DNA of 34,352 bases. Origin: Bacteroidota bacterium. GTDB taxonomy: Bacteria > Bacteroidota > Bacteroidia > Flavobacteriales_D > Sanyastnellaceae. Positions 26,702 through 34,352 of the stretch are shown here, piece by piece (the stretch's first letter is position 1; each line of letters opens with the position of its first letter). A program made the translations under genes and the position numbers. Below the pieces are notes generated by a model. That model had not been told where the DNA came from, did not search any database, and was given only the letters and a program-made list of their open reading frames with translations. The DNA lies in assembly GCA_016868835.1 (NCBI GenBank), contig VGFR01000008.1, positions 1 to 34,352 of the forward strand, in the 5' to 3' direction.

Positions 26702-27951
26702 TCGTACTTCTTGAAAATCGCAGACGTGTTGTGTCCACCAAATCCAAAAGTATTGGTTAGAGCGGCTCTCACCTCTCTGTGTTGCGCTTTATTGAATGTG
26801 AAATTCAATTTTGCGTCGAGATTTTCATCTGGCGTAGCGTGGTTAATTGTTGGAGGAACAATATTATTTTTCACAGCCATGATGGTTGCAATTGCTTCAA
26901 TTGCACCGGCTGCACCAAGCAAATGTCCGGTCATGGACTTTGTACTTGAAATATTTACGTTGTATGCATGTTCGCCAAAAACAGTTTGAATAGCTTTTGC
27001 TTCTTGAACATCTCCGAGGGGTGTTGATGTACCGTGAACATTGATATAATCTAAGTCTTCTGGTTTCATCTCTGCATCTTCAAGTGCTGCGCGCATAACA
27101 AGGGTAGCGCCTAGTCCCTCTGGGTGAGGTGCGGTAATGTGGTAAGCGTCGGCAGACATTCCACCACCCACTATTTCGGCATAAATTTTTGCACCACGGG
27201 CTTTGGCGTGCTCTAATTCTTCAAGAATGATACACCCACCACCTTCACCAAGAACAAATCCGTCGCGAGTAGCATCAAAAGGTCTTGAAGCGGTAGCGAA
27301 ATTGTCATTGTTTTCAGATAACGCCTTCAATGCGTTGAATCCACCAACACCAGCTTCAGTTACTGCAGCTTCTGAACCACCACTTACAATAACATCTGCT
27401 TTACCCAAACGAATATAGGTGAAAGCATCAATGAGTGCATTGGTTGAAGAAGCACAGGCCGCTACTGTAGTGTAGTTTGGTCCTCTGAAACCATATTGGA
27501 TACTGATATGACCCGACGCAATGTCGGCAATCATTTTAGGTATAAAAAAAGGATTAAAACGAGGGGTACCATCGCCTTTGGCGAAATTTACACACTCCTC
27601 TTGAAATGTATAAAGACCACCAATTCCTGACCCCCAAATTACTCCTACTCTATCTTTATTTAAAGAACCAGATTCTAACAAACCAGCGTCTTGAATGGCC
27701 TGTTGAGCCACAATCACAGCATAGTGCGTGTAGGGATCCATCTTACGCATCTCTTTGCGCTCAATGAAATCTTCTATGTTCAAACCTTTCAATTCACAAG
27801 CGAAACGCGTTTTAAACTTCGACGCGTCAAAACGAGTAATAAGGTTCGCACCGCTAACACCACGAATAAGACCGTCCCAGTATTCTGAGACGGTGTTACC
27901 CAAAGGTGTTACAGCACCAAGACCGGTTACAACAACCCTTCTAAGCTGCAT
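26698..27951 (-). CDS. fabF: 3-oxoacyl-[acyl-carrier-protein] synthase II
   Basis: VVVTGLGAVTPLGNTVSEYWDGLIRGVSG, TVAACASSTNALIDAF, DYINVHGTSTPLGDVQEAKAI, STKSMTGHLLGAAGAIEAI, NTFGFGGHNTSAIFKKY. Confidence 0.97.
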   Translation of the reverse strand: MQLRRVVVTGLGAVTPLGNTVSEYWDGLIRGVSGANLITRFDASKFKTRFACELKGLNIEDFIERKEMRKMDPYTHYAVIVAQQAIQDAGLLESGSLNKDRVGVIWGSGIGGLYTFQEECVNFAKGDGTPRFNPFFIPKMIADIASGHISIQYGFRGPNYTTVAACASSTNALIDAFTYIRLGKADVIVSGGSEAAVTEAGVGGFNALKALSENNDNFATASRPFDATRDGFVLGEGGGCIILEELEHAKARGAKIYAEIVGGGMSADAYHITAPHPEGLGATLVMRAALEDAEMKPEDLDYINVHGTSTPLGDVQEAKAIQTVFGEHAYNVNISSTKSMTGHLLGAAGAIEAIATIMAVKNNIVPPTINHATPDENLDAKLNFTFNKAQHREVRAALTNTFGFGGHNTSAIFKKYE

Positions 27952-27974
27952 AGTTCGTTTAATAAGTAATAAGA

Positions 27975-28211
27975 TTACTTGGCGTGAGCTGAAATATATT
28001 CTACTGCCTGACCAACGGTAACAATCTTCTCAGCTTGATCGTCTGGTATGGCAATATTGAATTCTTTTTCAAATTCCATAATTAACTCAACTACATCCAA
28101 AGAATCAGCACCTAAATCATTTGTGAAGCTAGCCTCTGGAGTTACAACTGATGCTTCAACTCCTAATTTGTCAACGATAATTTCCGTTACTTTTTGTGCA
28201 ATTTCTGACAT
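27975..28211 (-). CDS. acpP: Acyl carrier protein
   Basis: [17 protein letters not shown]...[41 protein letters not shown]. Start refined from 28262 to ATG 28211. Confidence 0.97.
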   Translation of the reverse strand: MSEIAQKVTEIIVDKLGVEASVVTPEASFTNDLGADSLDVVELIMEFEKEFNIAIPDDQAEKIVTVGQAVEYISAHAK

Positions 28212-28243
28212 TGTAATACTATTTAAATGGTTAAATACGCTCG

Positions 28244-28251
28244 CAAAAGTA
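28244..28251 (-). promoter_or_regulatory. Putative -7 box (TACTTTTG) of the acpP-fabF-rnc-kbl operon
   Basis: Minus strand TACTTTTG, 32 nt upstream of the acpP ATG, preceded by a cluster of A-tracts; no clear -33 TTG. Confidence 0.42.
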
Positions 28252-28386
28252 CAACTTTTCACTTTGCACCCGTTTTTTTTTCATTTTTCCACACTCTTTT
28301 TTTTCAACACTCTCATTTTCAGATATTTAAAATTTCATTCCAAAAATAAATTCTCCCCTCTTGTATGTAAATTGCACCCAAATTCC

Positions 28387-29307
28387 ATGAAAACCTCTTC
28401 TAAAAAGCATATACTCTTAATTGGAGCAGGTGGCCTGTGTCATGCCGCCTTGCCCTCAATTTTGGATTTACCTTTTGAAAAAATGACGTTGATGGATGGT
28501 GATGTAGTTACTGAAGAACCTTTGCCCAGACAATGGCTTTTCACGAAAAATGATTTGGATCAGTTCAAAGTTGTGGTGCTTCAGAAATGGATTTCAGACA
28601 GAAACTCGAACAAGTCTGTTGTTGCTCTTCCAAAATATTTCCATGAGGAAATTGATTTTCGCCCTGATCTTGTTTTTGATTTCACTGATCGTCTGAGTTC
28701 GAAACAGTCCATTATGAAATTCTGCCAAAAGCATAAAATCCCGCTTATTCATGCTGCTTCGCAAAAAAATCACGGAGCAGTCGCCTTTCTTCACCCTGAA
28801 TCTTCACTGTTTCATCACTTGTTAGCAGATTTAGAGGGAAAGGACAACACTGAAATGTCTTGCAACGATGGAGTAACAACCTCTGTGGTTGGCACCATAG
28901 GCATGCAAGCTGCGCATTTGGGTTGGTTATATTTTGAAGACGTTATCATTCAAAATGGCTACAGCATGTTTGATGGTAAAAGCAATCAATGGGAGACCTT
29001 CAAACTACATCAAGGAATGGCAGATAAGCCAACATTCGATCATTTGATTACAAGCGTGGATCAATTCATTTCCATTCAACATAAATACCAAACTACAATT
29101 CTTCATTTGGGAGAACATGCGGTATTTCCATCATGTGAACCCGATGAATTACAAGCTGAATTATTGAGGGGTGGAAATGTTATTCTTATTTGTAAAAATG
29201 GAATGGAGGCATCAACAGCCGTGGCGCATTTCTCAAAAAAATTCAAAGACAAACATATATTTGCTTTCGCCGGACCGGCAGATTCACTGATACCAAGTAT
29301 TGAATAA
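28387..29307 (+). CDS. ThiF/MoeB/HesA-like adenylyltransferase with C-terminal rhodanese-like domain
   Basis: KHILLIGAGGLCHAALPSIL, MTLMDGDVVTEEPLPRQWLFTKNDL, DLVFDFTDRLSSKQSIMKFC, EMSCNDGVTTSVVGTIGMQAA; C-terminal rhodanese loop NVILICKNGMEASTAVAHFSKKF. Start refined from 28048 (antisense to acpP) to ATG 28387. Confidence 0.78.
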   Translation: MKTSSKKHILLIGAGGLCHAALPSILDLPFEKMTLMDGDVVTEEPLPRQWLFTKNDLDQFKVVVLQKWISDRNSNKSVVALPKYFHEEIDFRPDLVFDFTDRLSSKQSIMKFCQKHKIPLIHAASQKNHGAVAFLHPESSLFHHLLADLEGKDNTEMSCNDGVTTSVVGTIGMQAAHLGWLYFEDVIIQNGYSMFDGKSNQWETFKLHQGMADKPTFDHLITSVDQFISIQHKYQTTILHLGEHAVFPSCEPDELQAELLRGGNVILICKNGMEASTAVAHFSKKFKDKHIFAFAGPADSLIPSIE

Positions 29308-30582
29308 ATGAGCGCATTTCAAACAGGTCTTTCTTTCCTCAAACAACGAAAAAGGTGTAGAAATGCGACTGACTTTCGATGGGTATACGAGAGATCCATA
29401 AATGATTTATCCTATCGTCTTCCCGATGCGGCAAAATTCGATCCTTGGATTGGATTTAAAGAATTGTATCGCATTATTAAAAGGAAAAAAAACAGGCAAT
29501 GTCAACTACAGAACGGACATCTCATGCTTGTTTCAACCTCGAATCAAATACAAGTTGCCAGAGAATATGTATTGGCGAATTTAAAATCGGCTGAAGCACT
29601 ACATGTCATTTCGCGTGAAGATTTAAAAATATCACCTTCATTTCGTTTTCTCTTGTTTTCAATCTTCGTTTCTGTCCAATGTATTTGGTCAAGAAATCGG
29701 TTAAACCTTGCCCTTCAGATTCGCGAGGTTATGGAGTGGGCTTGCGTATTGAAATTGATGCATGAGAATCATTTAAAATCATTTATCGATTTCACACCAT
29801 TCGAAAAAGATGCAAACCTGTTGTCACTTTTGTTGATGGAGCAAGGTATTCATATAATGAAAATTCCATCACCTGGTCCATTGAGTGCTCACCATACGCA
29901 TCTGATTGCAAATACTGTTGTTTGTTCTTCCGCCTATCATTTGGAGGAAATAGCACAGTTTACTAATTGGACCTACAACAGCCTTTTGCATTGGCCCCCG
30001 GAGCAATACCATACGTATGAACACCTTTATCAGATTAATCAACAACCCCCGGCAAACTCAATTGCCTTTTACAGTCACGGGGAATGGGTTCGCAGAGAAG
30101 AAGGGCATGCTGATCCTGGTTTAGGTATTTTAGAAAATGAAGCGATTATTTTGAGTGAGCTCCGCACTTTCCTTAAGGAAAATAACCACACTACTCTAGT
30201 CATTTATCCTCATCCGAAAGAGAGGGAACGAAAAGACATGCTAGCACATTACACGCAACTTCTTTCAGACTGTTCATTTCATATTTTCGATGGAGAGACC
30301 CCTACGGCATGGAATTTTCATGAGGAAGACATTGCCATAATGGCCTATTCCACTTTACTCTTTGAACGTTTATCACTCGGATTTAAAATGCTTTTTGTGT
30401 CAACACAATCGAGTCCGTTCCCACTTTCAACCAGTTCATTAAATAACATTTGTATTCGTTCAGAAGCAGAATTTCAGAAGAAATTAAAAAATGCCCTTCA
30501 GGAAAGTCAAATTGAATTTTTCGAAAATAATCAACTCCAAACCTACAGACTTTCACATTTCCTCGAGGCGAAAAATGGCTAA
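29308..30582 (+). CDS. Putative surface-carbohydrate biosynthesis protein (possible GT-B/capsule-type glycosyltransferase)
   Basis: AFYSHGEWVRREEG, TTLVIYPHPKERERKDMLAHY, DIAIMAYSTLLFERLSLGFKMLFV resemble polysaccharide-synthesis GT-B folds; starts directly after the ThiF-like stop (TAA|ATG) and precedes sugar-nucleotide genes. Confidence 0.5.
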   Translation: MSAFQTGLSFLKQRKRCRNATDFRWVYERSINDLSYRLPDAAKFDPWIGFKELYRIIKRKKNRQCQLQNGHLMLVSTSNQIQVAREYVLANLKSAEALHVISREDLKISPSFRFLLFSIFVSVQCIWSRNRLNLALQIREVMEWACVLKLMHENHLKSFIDFTPFEKDANLLSLLLMEQGIHIMKIPSPGPLSAHHTHLIANTVVCSSAYHLEEIAQFTNWTYNSLLHWPPEQYHTYEHLYQINQQPPANSIAFYSHGEWVRREEGHADPGLGILENEAIILSELRTFLKENNHTTLVIYPHPKERERKDMLAHYTQLLSDCSFHIFDGETPTAWNFHEEDIAIMAYSTLLFERLSLGFKMLFVSTQSSPFPLSTSSLNNICIRSEAEFQKKLKNALQESQIEFFENNQLQTYRLSHFLEAKNG

Positions 30583-30612
30583 GATTAGAAAATGATTGTT
30601 ACTTTGCAGCAC

Positions 30613-31623
30613 ATGAAAGTAAAATTTGCTGTTGTTGGATGTGGAAGTATTGGTAAGCGTCACATAGCCGTTTTGGATGCTGACCCCAATGTTGAAATTG
30701 TGGGTATCTGCGATATTGAGCTTACTCGTGTTCAAGAGTTATCAGAACTCTACAACCACATTCCATACTATACCAACTTTGAAGACTTGATGGCAGTATG
30801 TGATGCAGATGTCATAAACATAGTAACACCCCACGCCTTACATAAAACTCAATCTATTCAGGCCTTGAATAATGGATTTCATGTTTTGGTTGAAAAGCCC
30901 ATGTCATTGAATGTGCGTGATGCACAGGAAATGAATGATGCGGCTAAAGCCAATGGTAAAAAGTTATGGGTTGTAAAACAGAATAGATTCAACGTACCCG
31001 TTTCACTCACACACCAAGCCATTCGTTCTGGTTGGTTAGGTCGAATTTTCATGGTCAAGTGTGACGTACTATGGAATCGTTATCAAGGGTATTATGACGA
31101 TTCAAGTTGGAGAGGAAAAATACAAGAAGAAGGTGGTGCTCTTTTCACTCAGGCCAGTCATTTCATTGACTTACTTATTTGGTGGTGTGGAGAAGTGAAA
31201 AGTGTGAAAGCGAAAGCTGCAACACAAAACCACAATATAGAAACTGAAGATTCAGGAGTTGCCGTAATGGAATTTGAGAATGGTGCATTGGGATCTTTAA
31301 CTTGGACTACTTGTGTTTACGAAAAAAACTACGAAGGAAGCATTACTGTCATTGGCGAAAAAGGAACCATTAAAATAGGAGGTGCCTATTTGAATAAAAT
31401 TGAATTTTGGAATGTAGAAAATCAACCACTACCAACAGATATTGACTTCAATGATAAACCAAATGCATATGGTAAATACCAAGGCACAAGCAGTAATCAT
31501 GATAAAGTTATTGAGAGTATTGCAAAAGAAATACAAACTGGTATAGGCCAGAATGTGGAAGGGACAGAGGGTTTAAGAAGCATTGATGCGATAGAAAAAA
31601 TTTACGCAAATATTTTGCAATGA
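30613..31623 (+). CDS. Gfo/Idh/MocA oxidoreductase (WbpB/WlbA-like)
   Basis: MKVKFAVVGCGSIGKRHIAVLDADPNVEIVGICD, NIVTPHALHKTQSIQALNNGFHVLVEKPMSL, WVVKQNRFNVPVSL, EEGGALFTQASHFIDLLIWWCGEVKSV. The track start is 30592; ATG 30613 is preferred. Confidence 0.9.
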   Translation: MKVKFAVVGCGSIGKRHIAVLDADPNVEIVGICDIELTRVQELSELYNHIPYYTNFEDLMAVCDADVINIVTPHALHKTQSIQALNNGFHVLVEKPMSLNVRDAQEMNDAAKANGKKLWVVKQNRFNVPVSLTHQAIRSGWLGRIFMVKCDVLWNRYQGYYDDSSWRGKIQEEGGALFTQASHFIDLLIWWCGEVKSVKAKAATQNHNIETEDSGVAVMEFENGALGSLTWTTCVYEKNYEGSITVIGEKGTIKIGGAYLNKIEFWNVENQPLPTDIDFNDKPNAYGKYQGTSSNHDKVIESIAKEIQTGIGQNVEGTEGLRSIDAIEKIYANILQ

Positions 31624-32078
31624 GTGATGTAAAAAAATATCAATCGCAATTACGCGATGTCAAACTGGGGTCAGGAGTGACCGTTGTAGAACCTGTGAAT
31701 GCATACGAGTGTGAGATTGGAAACGATGTATTTGTTGGTCCATTCGTAGAGATTCAGAAAGGGGTTGTTATTGGGAATAGAACCCGCATTCAATCACACA
31801 CCTTTATTTGTGAACTCGTGACTATTGGAGAAGACTGCTTCATTGCTCACGGTGTAATGTTCACTAATGATTTATTCAAAGAGGGTGGTCCAAGTGGGAA
31901 TGATAAATCGAAATGGGGAGAAACAAAAATTGGAAATCATGTCTCCATTGGATCAAACGCAACCCTACTGCCCGTCACTATATGTGACCATGTTGTAATT
32001 GGTGCAGGGGCGGTTGTTACTAAAAACATAACAGAATCTGGAATTTATGCTGGGAATCCAGCAAAAAAAATACGCTAA
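31620..32078 (+). CDS. Left-handed beta-helix N-acetyltransferase (WbpD-like)
   Basis: Hexapeptide repeats: CEIGNDVFVGPFVEIQKGVVIGNRTRIQSHTFICELVTIGEDCFIAHGVMFTND...KIGNHVSIGSNATLLPVTICDHVVIGAGAVVTKNI; ATGA overlap with the upstream gene. Confidence 0.9.
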   Translation: MSDVKKYQSQLRDVKLGSGVTVVEPVNAYECEIGNDVFVGPFVEIQKGVVIGNRTRIQSHTFICELVTIGEDCFIAHGVMFTNDLFKEGGPSGNDKSKWGETKIGNHVSIGSNATLLPVTICDHVVIGAGAVVTKNITESGIYAGNPAKKIR

Positions 32079-33169
32079 TGAACATACCATTTGTAGATCT
32101 AAAAGCACAATATAAAAGCTTACTTCCAGAGATGGATGAAGCCATTATGCATGCCATTCACACTACTGCGTTTATAGCAGGAGGGCCCGCAGATACTTTT
32201 GAGAAAGCGTATGCCTCGTATATGGGCATGACGCACACCATTGCATGTGCCAATGGAACAGATAGCCTTGAAATTCTTCTAAAAGCTATGGGAATTGGAA
32301 CAGGTGATGAAGTTTTGGTTCCAGCTATTTCATGGATTAGTACTGCAGAATCTGTTACAACTGCTGGCGGTACTCCAGTCTTTGTAGATGTTGATGATGA
32401 TTTGTTAATTGATTTGAATTTAATTGAGCAGCACATTACTCCTCGCACCAAAGCCATTATTCCAGTGCACCTTTACGGTAATCCTGTAGATATGAATAGA
32501 ATCATGGAGATTGCAACAAAACACGGGCTTCACGTTTTGGAAGATTGCGCTCAATCTCATGCCGCCACAATACATGGTAAAAAAGCAGGAACTTTTGGAC
32601 ACGCGTCAAGCTTTAGTTTCTATCCCGGAAAAAATTTAGGAGCTTATGGCGATGCGGGAGGAATGGTGACAAACAATGATGAAATTGCCCGAATAGCCAG
32701 AGCCATCGCTAATCATGGACAAGAAGGAAAACACAATCATTTGCTTGAAGGTAGAAATTCAAGAATGGACGGTATTCAAGCAGCCGTGCTGAATACGAAA
32801 CTTCCACATCTTGAAAAATGGACTGACATGCGTATCAACAATGCCCGCATATACAGTGATTTGCTTCAGGCCTCTGTTCATAAACCAAGAGAAAGAGAAG
32901 GATTTAAGCATGTTTATCATCTCTATGTTATTCAATGTGACAACAGAGACGAACTTGCACTTCGTTTGAAAGAGAAGGGAATTGACACCGCCGTTCACTA
33001 CCCAATTCCAATGCCTTTCATGCCATGCTATTCTAGATTCAATCATTCTGAAATTGATTTCCCCAATGCGGCAAAAATTGCAAAGCGAATAATTTCTTTA
33101 CCCATGTATGCCGAATTAACACAAGAACAAATCGCTTACGTTGCAGAGCATGTAAATGCCAACTACTAA
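32078..33169 (+). CDS. DegT/DnrJ/EryC1/StrS sugar aminotransferase (WbpE-like)
   Basis: IPFVDLKAQYKSLLPEMDEAI, CANGTDSLEILLKAMGIGTGDEVLVPAISWISTAESV, HVLEDCAQSHAATIHGKKAGTFGHASSFSFYPGKNLGAYGDAGG, RNSRMDGIQAAVL; TAATG overlap with the upstream gene. Confidence 0.94.
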   Translation: MNIPFVDLKAQYKSLLPEMDEAIMHAIHTTAFIAGGPADTFEKAYASYMGMTHTIACANGTDSLEILLKAMGIGTGDEVLVPAISWISTAESVTTAGGTPVFVDVDDDLLIDLNLIEQHITPRTKAIIPVHLYGNPVDMNRIMEIATKHGLHVLEDCAQSHAATIHGKKAGTFGHASSFSFYPGKNLGAYGDAGGMVTNNDEIARIARAIANHGQEGKHNHLLEGRNSRMDGIQAAVLNTKLPHLEKWTDMRINNARIYSDLLQASVHKPREREGFKHVYHLYVIQCDNRDELALRLKEKGIDTAVHYPIPMPFMPCYSRFNHSEIDFPNAAKIAKRIISLPMYAELTQEQIAYVAEHVNANY

Positions 33170-34352
33170 AGAACATATCATCATTGTCAACTACGACTTT
33201 CCTCCGAACAAGGGAATTGGTGGAAGGCGGTGGGCAAAATTAGCCAAAGCATTTGCAGAGAAGAATTACCATGTTCACGTTATAAAAGCTGATTCTATAT
33301 CAGATACTGAAACTTCTGTTTGGACAGACGATGTTCGTCATAAAAATATACAAGTGTACTCCTTGCCAAGAAAGTACCCGAATATACTCTTGAGCACACC
33401 CCAAAACTTTTTGGAGAAAATTCAATACCGAGCGTCCCTTCGGTCCGTACTCAAGAAACATCAAGGTACCCCTTACGATATAAGTCTTGGATGGAATCAT
33501 TCGCTTTCTGAAAAATTAAATGAAATAACTAAGAATCATCCGGTTCATTGGATTTTTGCTACAGGTGCGCCGTGGGAAATGCTAAGAGCATGTGCCACAT
33601 TTAAAGAAAAATTTGATTACCTTAAGCTTTGGGTTGATCTTCGTGATCCTTGGCTCAATGCACGTAATTATGGCATCACCCATTTATCTGAACTTAAGCA
33701 AAAGGAAGAGGAAGAAAAAGCAAAGAAGGTGGTAGAGCAAGCCACAATAATTTCTGCTCCAGCTCAAGAAATTTTTGAGCCGTTTATTTCCAAAGGGTGG
33801 TTGTCAAGCTCAGACAAAAAACTATTTCATCTTAAACATTTCTATTCAGACAAGCGTATGGAAATACGCAAATCACCGAGAAATACGCAATCAATACAAT
33901 TGATTTATGGCGGTGAAATTTATCTCGATACCGAAAAGTATTTTGAAGAGATTGCCCAAGATTTAGACCTACTACGAAAAGAGTATCCAAAAAAATATCA
34001 GGAACTAACCATACAGATTCATTCTTCGAGCGCGGACAAACTTCAACCTATTTTCAAATCACATCCAACAGTACAACTATCAGACTCCATAGGTAAAAGC
34101 ATAGAGCGCAAAATATCACATGCCCAATGGTGTGTTATTCTATTGGCTGAGCACAATCAAGATTTTTTCACTACAAAATATTTCGAATACCAACAATTTG
34201 GAATACCCTACCTCTTTATTGGGCCTGATCTTAGTTTGGTAAGAAAGAGAATTGTTGAGGAAAACCGTGGAACCGATTGGAAAAACTTTTTCAATCATTA
34301 CCTTAACGGAGAAGCTATTGATCATACCACCTTCAATCAGATAGTAAGTGAA
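33156..34352 (+). CDS. GT4-like glycosyltransferase, 3'-truncated by window edge (not in the supplied ORF track)
   Basis: Translated by hand: ATG 33156, MPTTKEHIIIVNYDFPPNKGIGGRRWAKLAKAFAEKNYHVHVI..., no stop in 399 codons to the window end; LKLWVDLRDPWLN and YFEYQQFGIPYLFIGP are typical of GT-B donor/acceptor regions. Overlaps the aminotransferase gene by 14 nt. Confidence 0.78.
   Translation, partial: MPTTKEHIIIVNYDFPPNKGIGGRRWAKLAKAFAEKNYHVHVIKADSISDTETSVWTDDVRHKNIQVYSLPRKYPNILLSTPQNFLEKIQYRASLRSVLKKHQGTPYDISLGWNHSLSEKLNEITKNHPVHWIFATGAPWEMLRACATFKEKFDYLKLWVDLRDPWLNARNYGITHLSELKQKEEEEKAKKVVEQATIISAPAQEIFEPFISKGWLSSSDKKLFHLKHFYSDKRMEIRKSPRNTQSIQLIYGGEIYLDTEKYFEEIAQDLDLLRKEYPKKYQELTIQIHSSSADKLQPIFKSHPTVQLSDSIGKSIERKISHAQWCVILLAEHNQDFFTTKYFEYQQFGIPYLFIGPDLSLVRKRIVEENRGTDWKNFFNHYLNGEAIDHTTFNQIVSE

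Noticed and set aside
27203-27888. Plus-strand ORFs antisense to fabF
   Set aside because: Low-complexity Ser/Pro/Thr-rich shadow translation opposite a well-supported fabF gene.
28212-28262. 17-aa N-terminal extension of acpP
   Set aside because: It spans the putative -7 promoter box; the canonical ACP starts at MSEIAQKV (28211).
28048-28386. N-terminal 113-aa extension of the 28048..29307 plus-strand ORF
   Set aside because: It is antisense to acpP, low-complexity, and not like ThiF; the recognisable protein begins at MKTSSKKHILLIG (28387).
1-34352. CRISPR arrays, tRNA/rRNA genes, transposases, integrases, phage or defence islands
   Set aside because: No direct-repeat array, cloverleaf-like segment or recombinase/transposase motif was seen; intergenic space is very limited and the genes are mostly housekeeping.

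Overview
This window is a dense, AT-rich, mostly housekeeping block of a Bacteroidota (Flavobacteriales-like) chromosome. I assign 32 protein-coding genes, two of them truncated by the window edges. I found no tRNA, rRNA, CRISPR array or mobile element. Main blocks: an AddA/RecB-like helicase-nuclease (partial); a minus-strand run yebC > lipoprotein > DUF2490 > lysyl-oxidase-like secreted protein > pepP; a fatty acid desaturase divergent from purH; the Bacteroidota envelope cluster CBS-ACT > nadK > porG-like > uppS > bamA > ompH/skp > ompH/skp > murI; pdxJ > alpha/beta hydrolase; a tandem-USP protein; YfiR > TPR-like > SpoIIE-type phosphatase; acpP > fabF > rnc > kbl > FAD oxidoreductase; and a plus-strand run ThiF-rhodanese > surface-carbohydrate protein > WbpB/D/E-like amino-sugar genes > glycosyltransferase (partial and missing from the ORF track). 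The most notable item is the 682-aa protein at 3883..5931. It carries a recognisable lysyl oxidase catalytic domain (Cu-binding HxHxH plus the Lys and Tyr that would form LTQ) joined to dockerin-like, cohesin-like and T9SS sorting modules. Smaller notable items: an intrinsic terminator whose U-tract abuts the murI start codon; all three convergent gene pairs overlapping at their 3' ends; a probable leaderless yfiR; and a divergent ThiF-rhodanese protein heading a polysaccharide locus. All family assignments come from reading motifs, since no database search was run.
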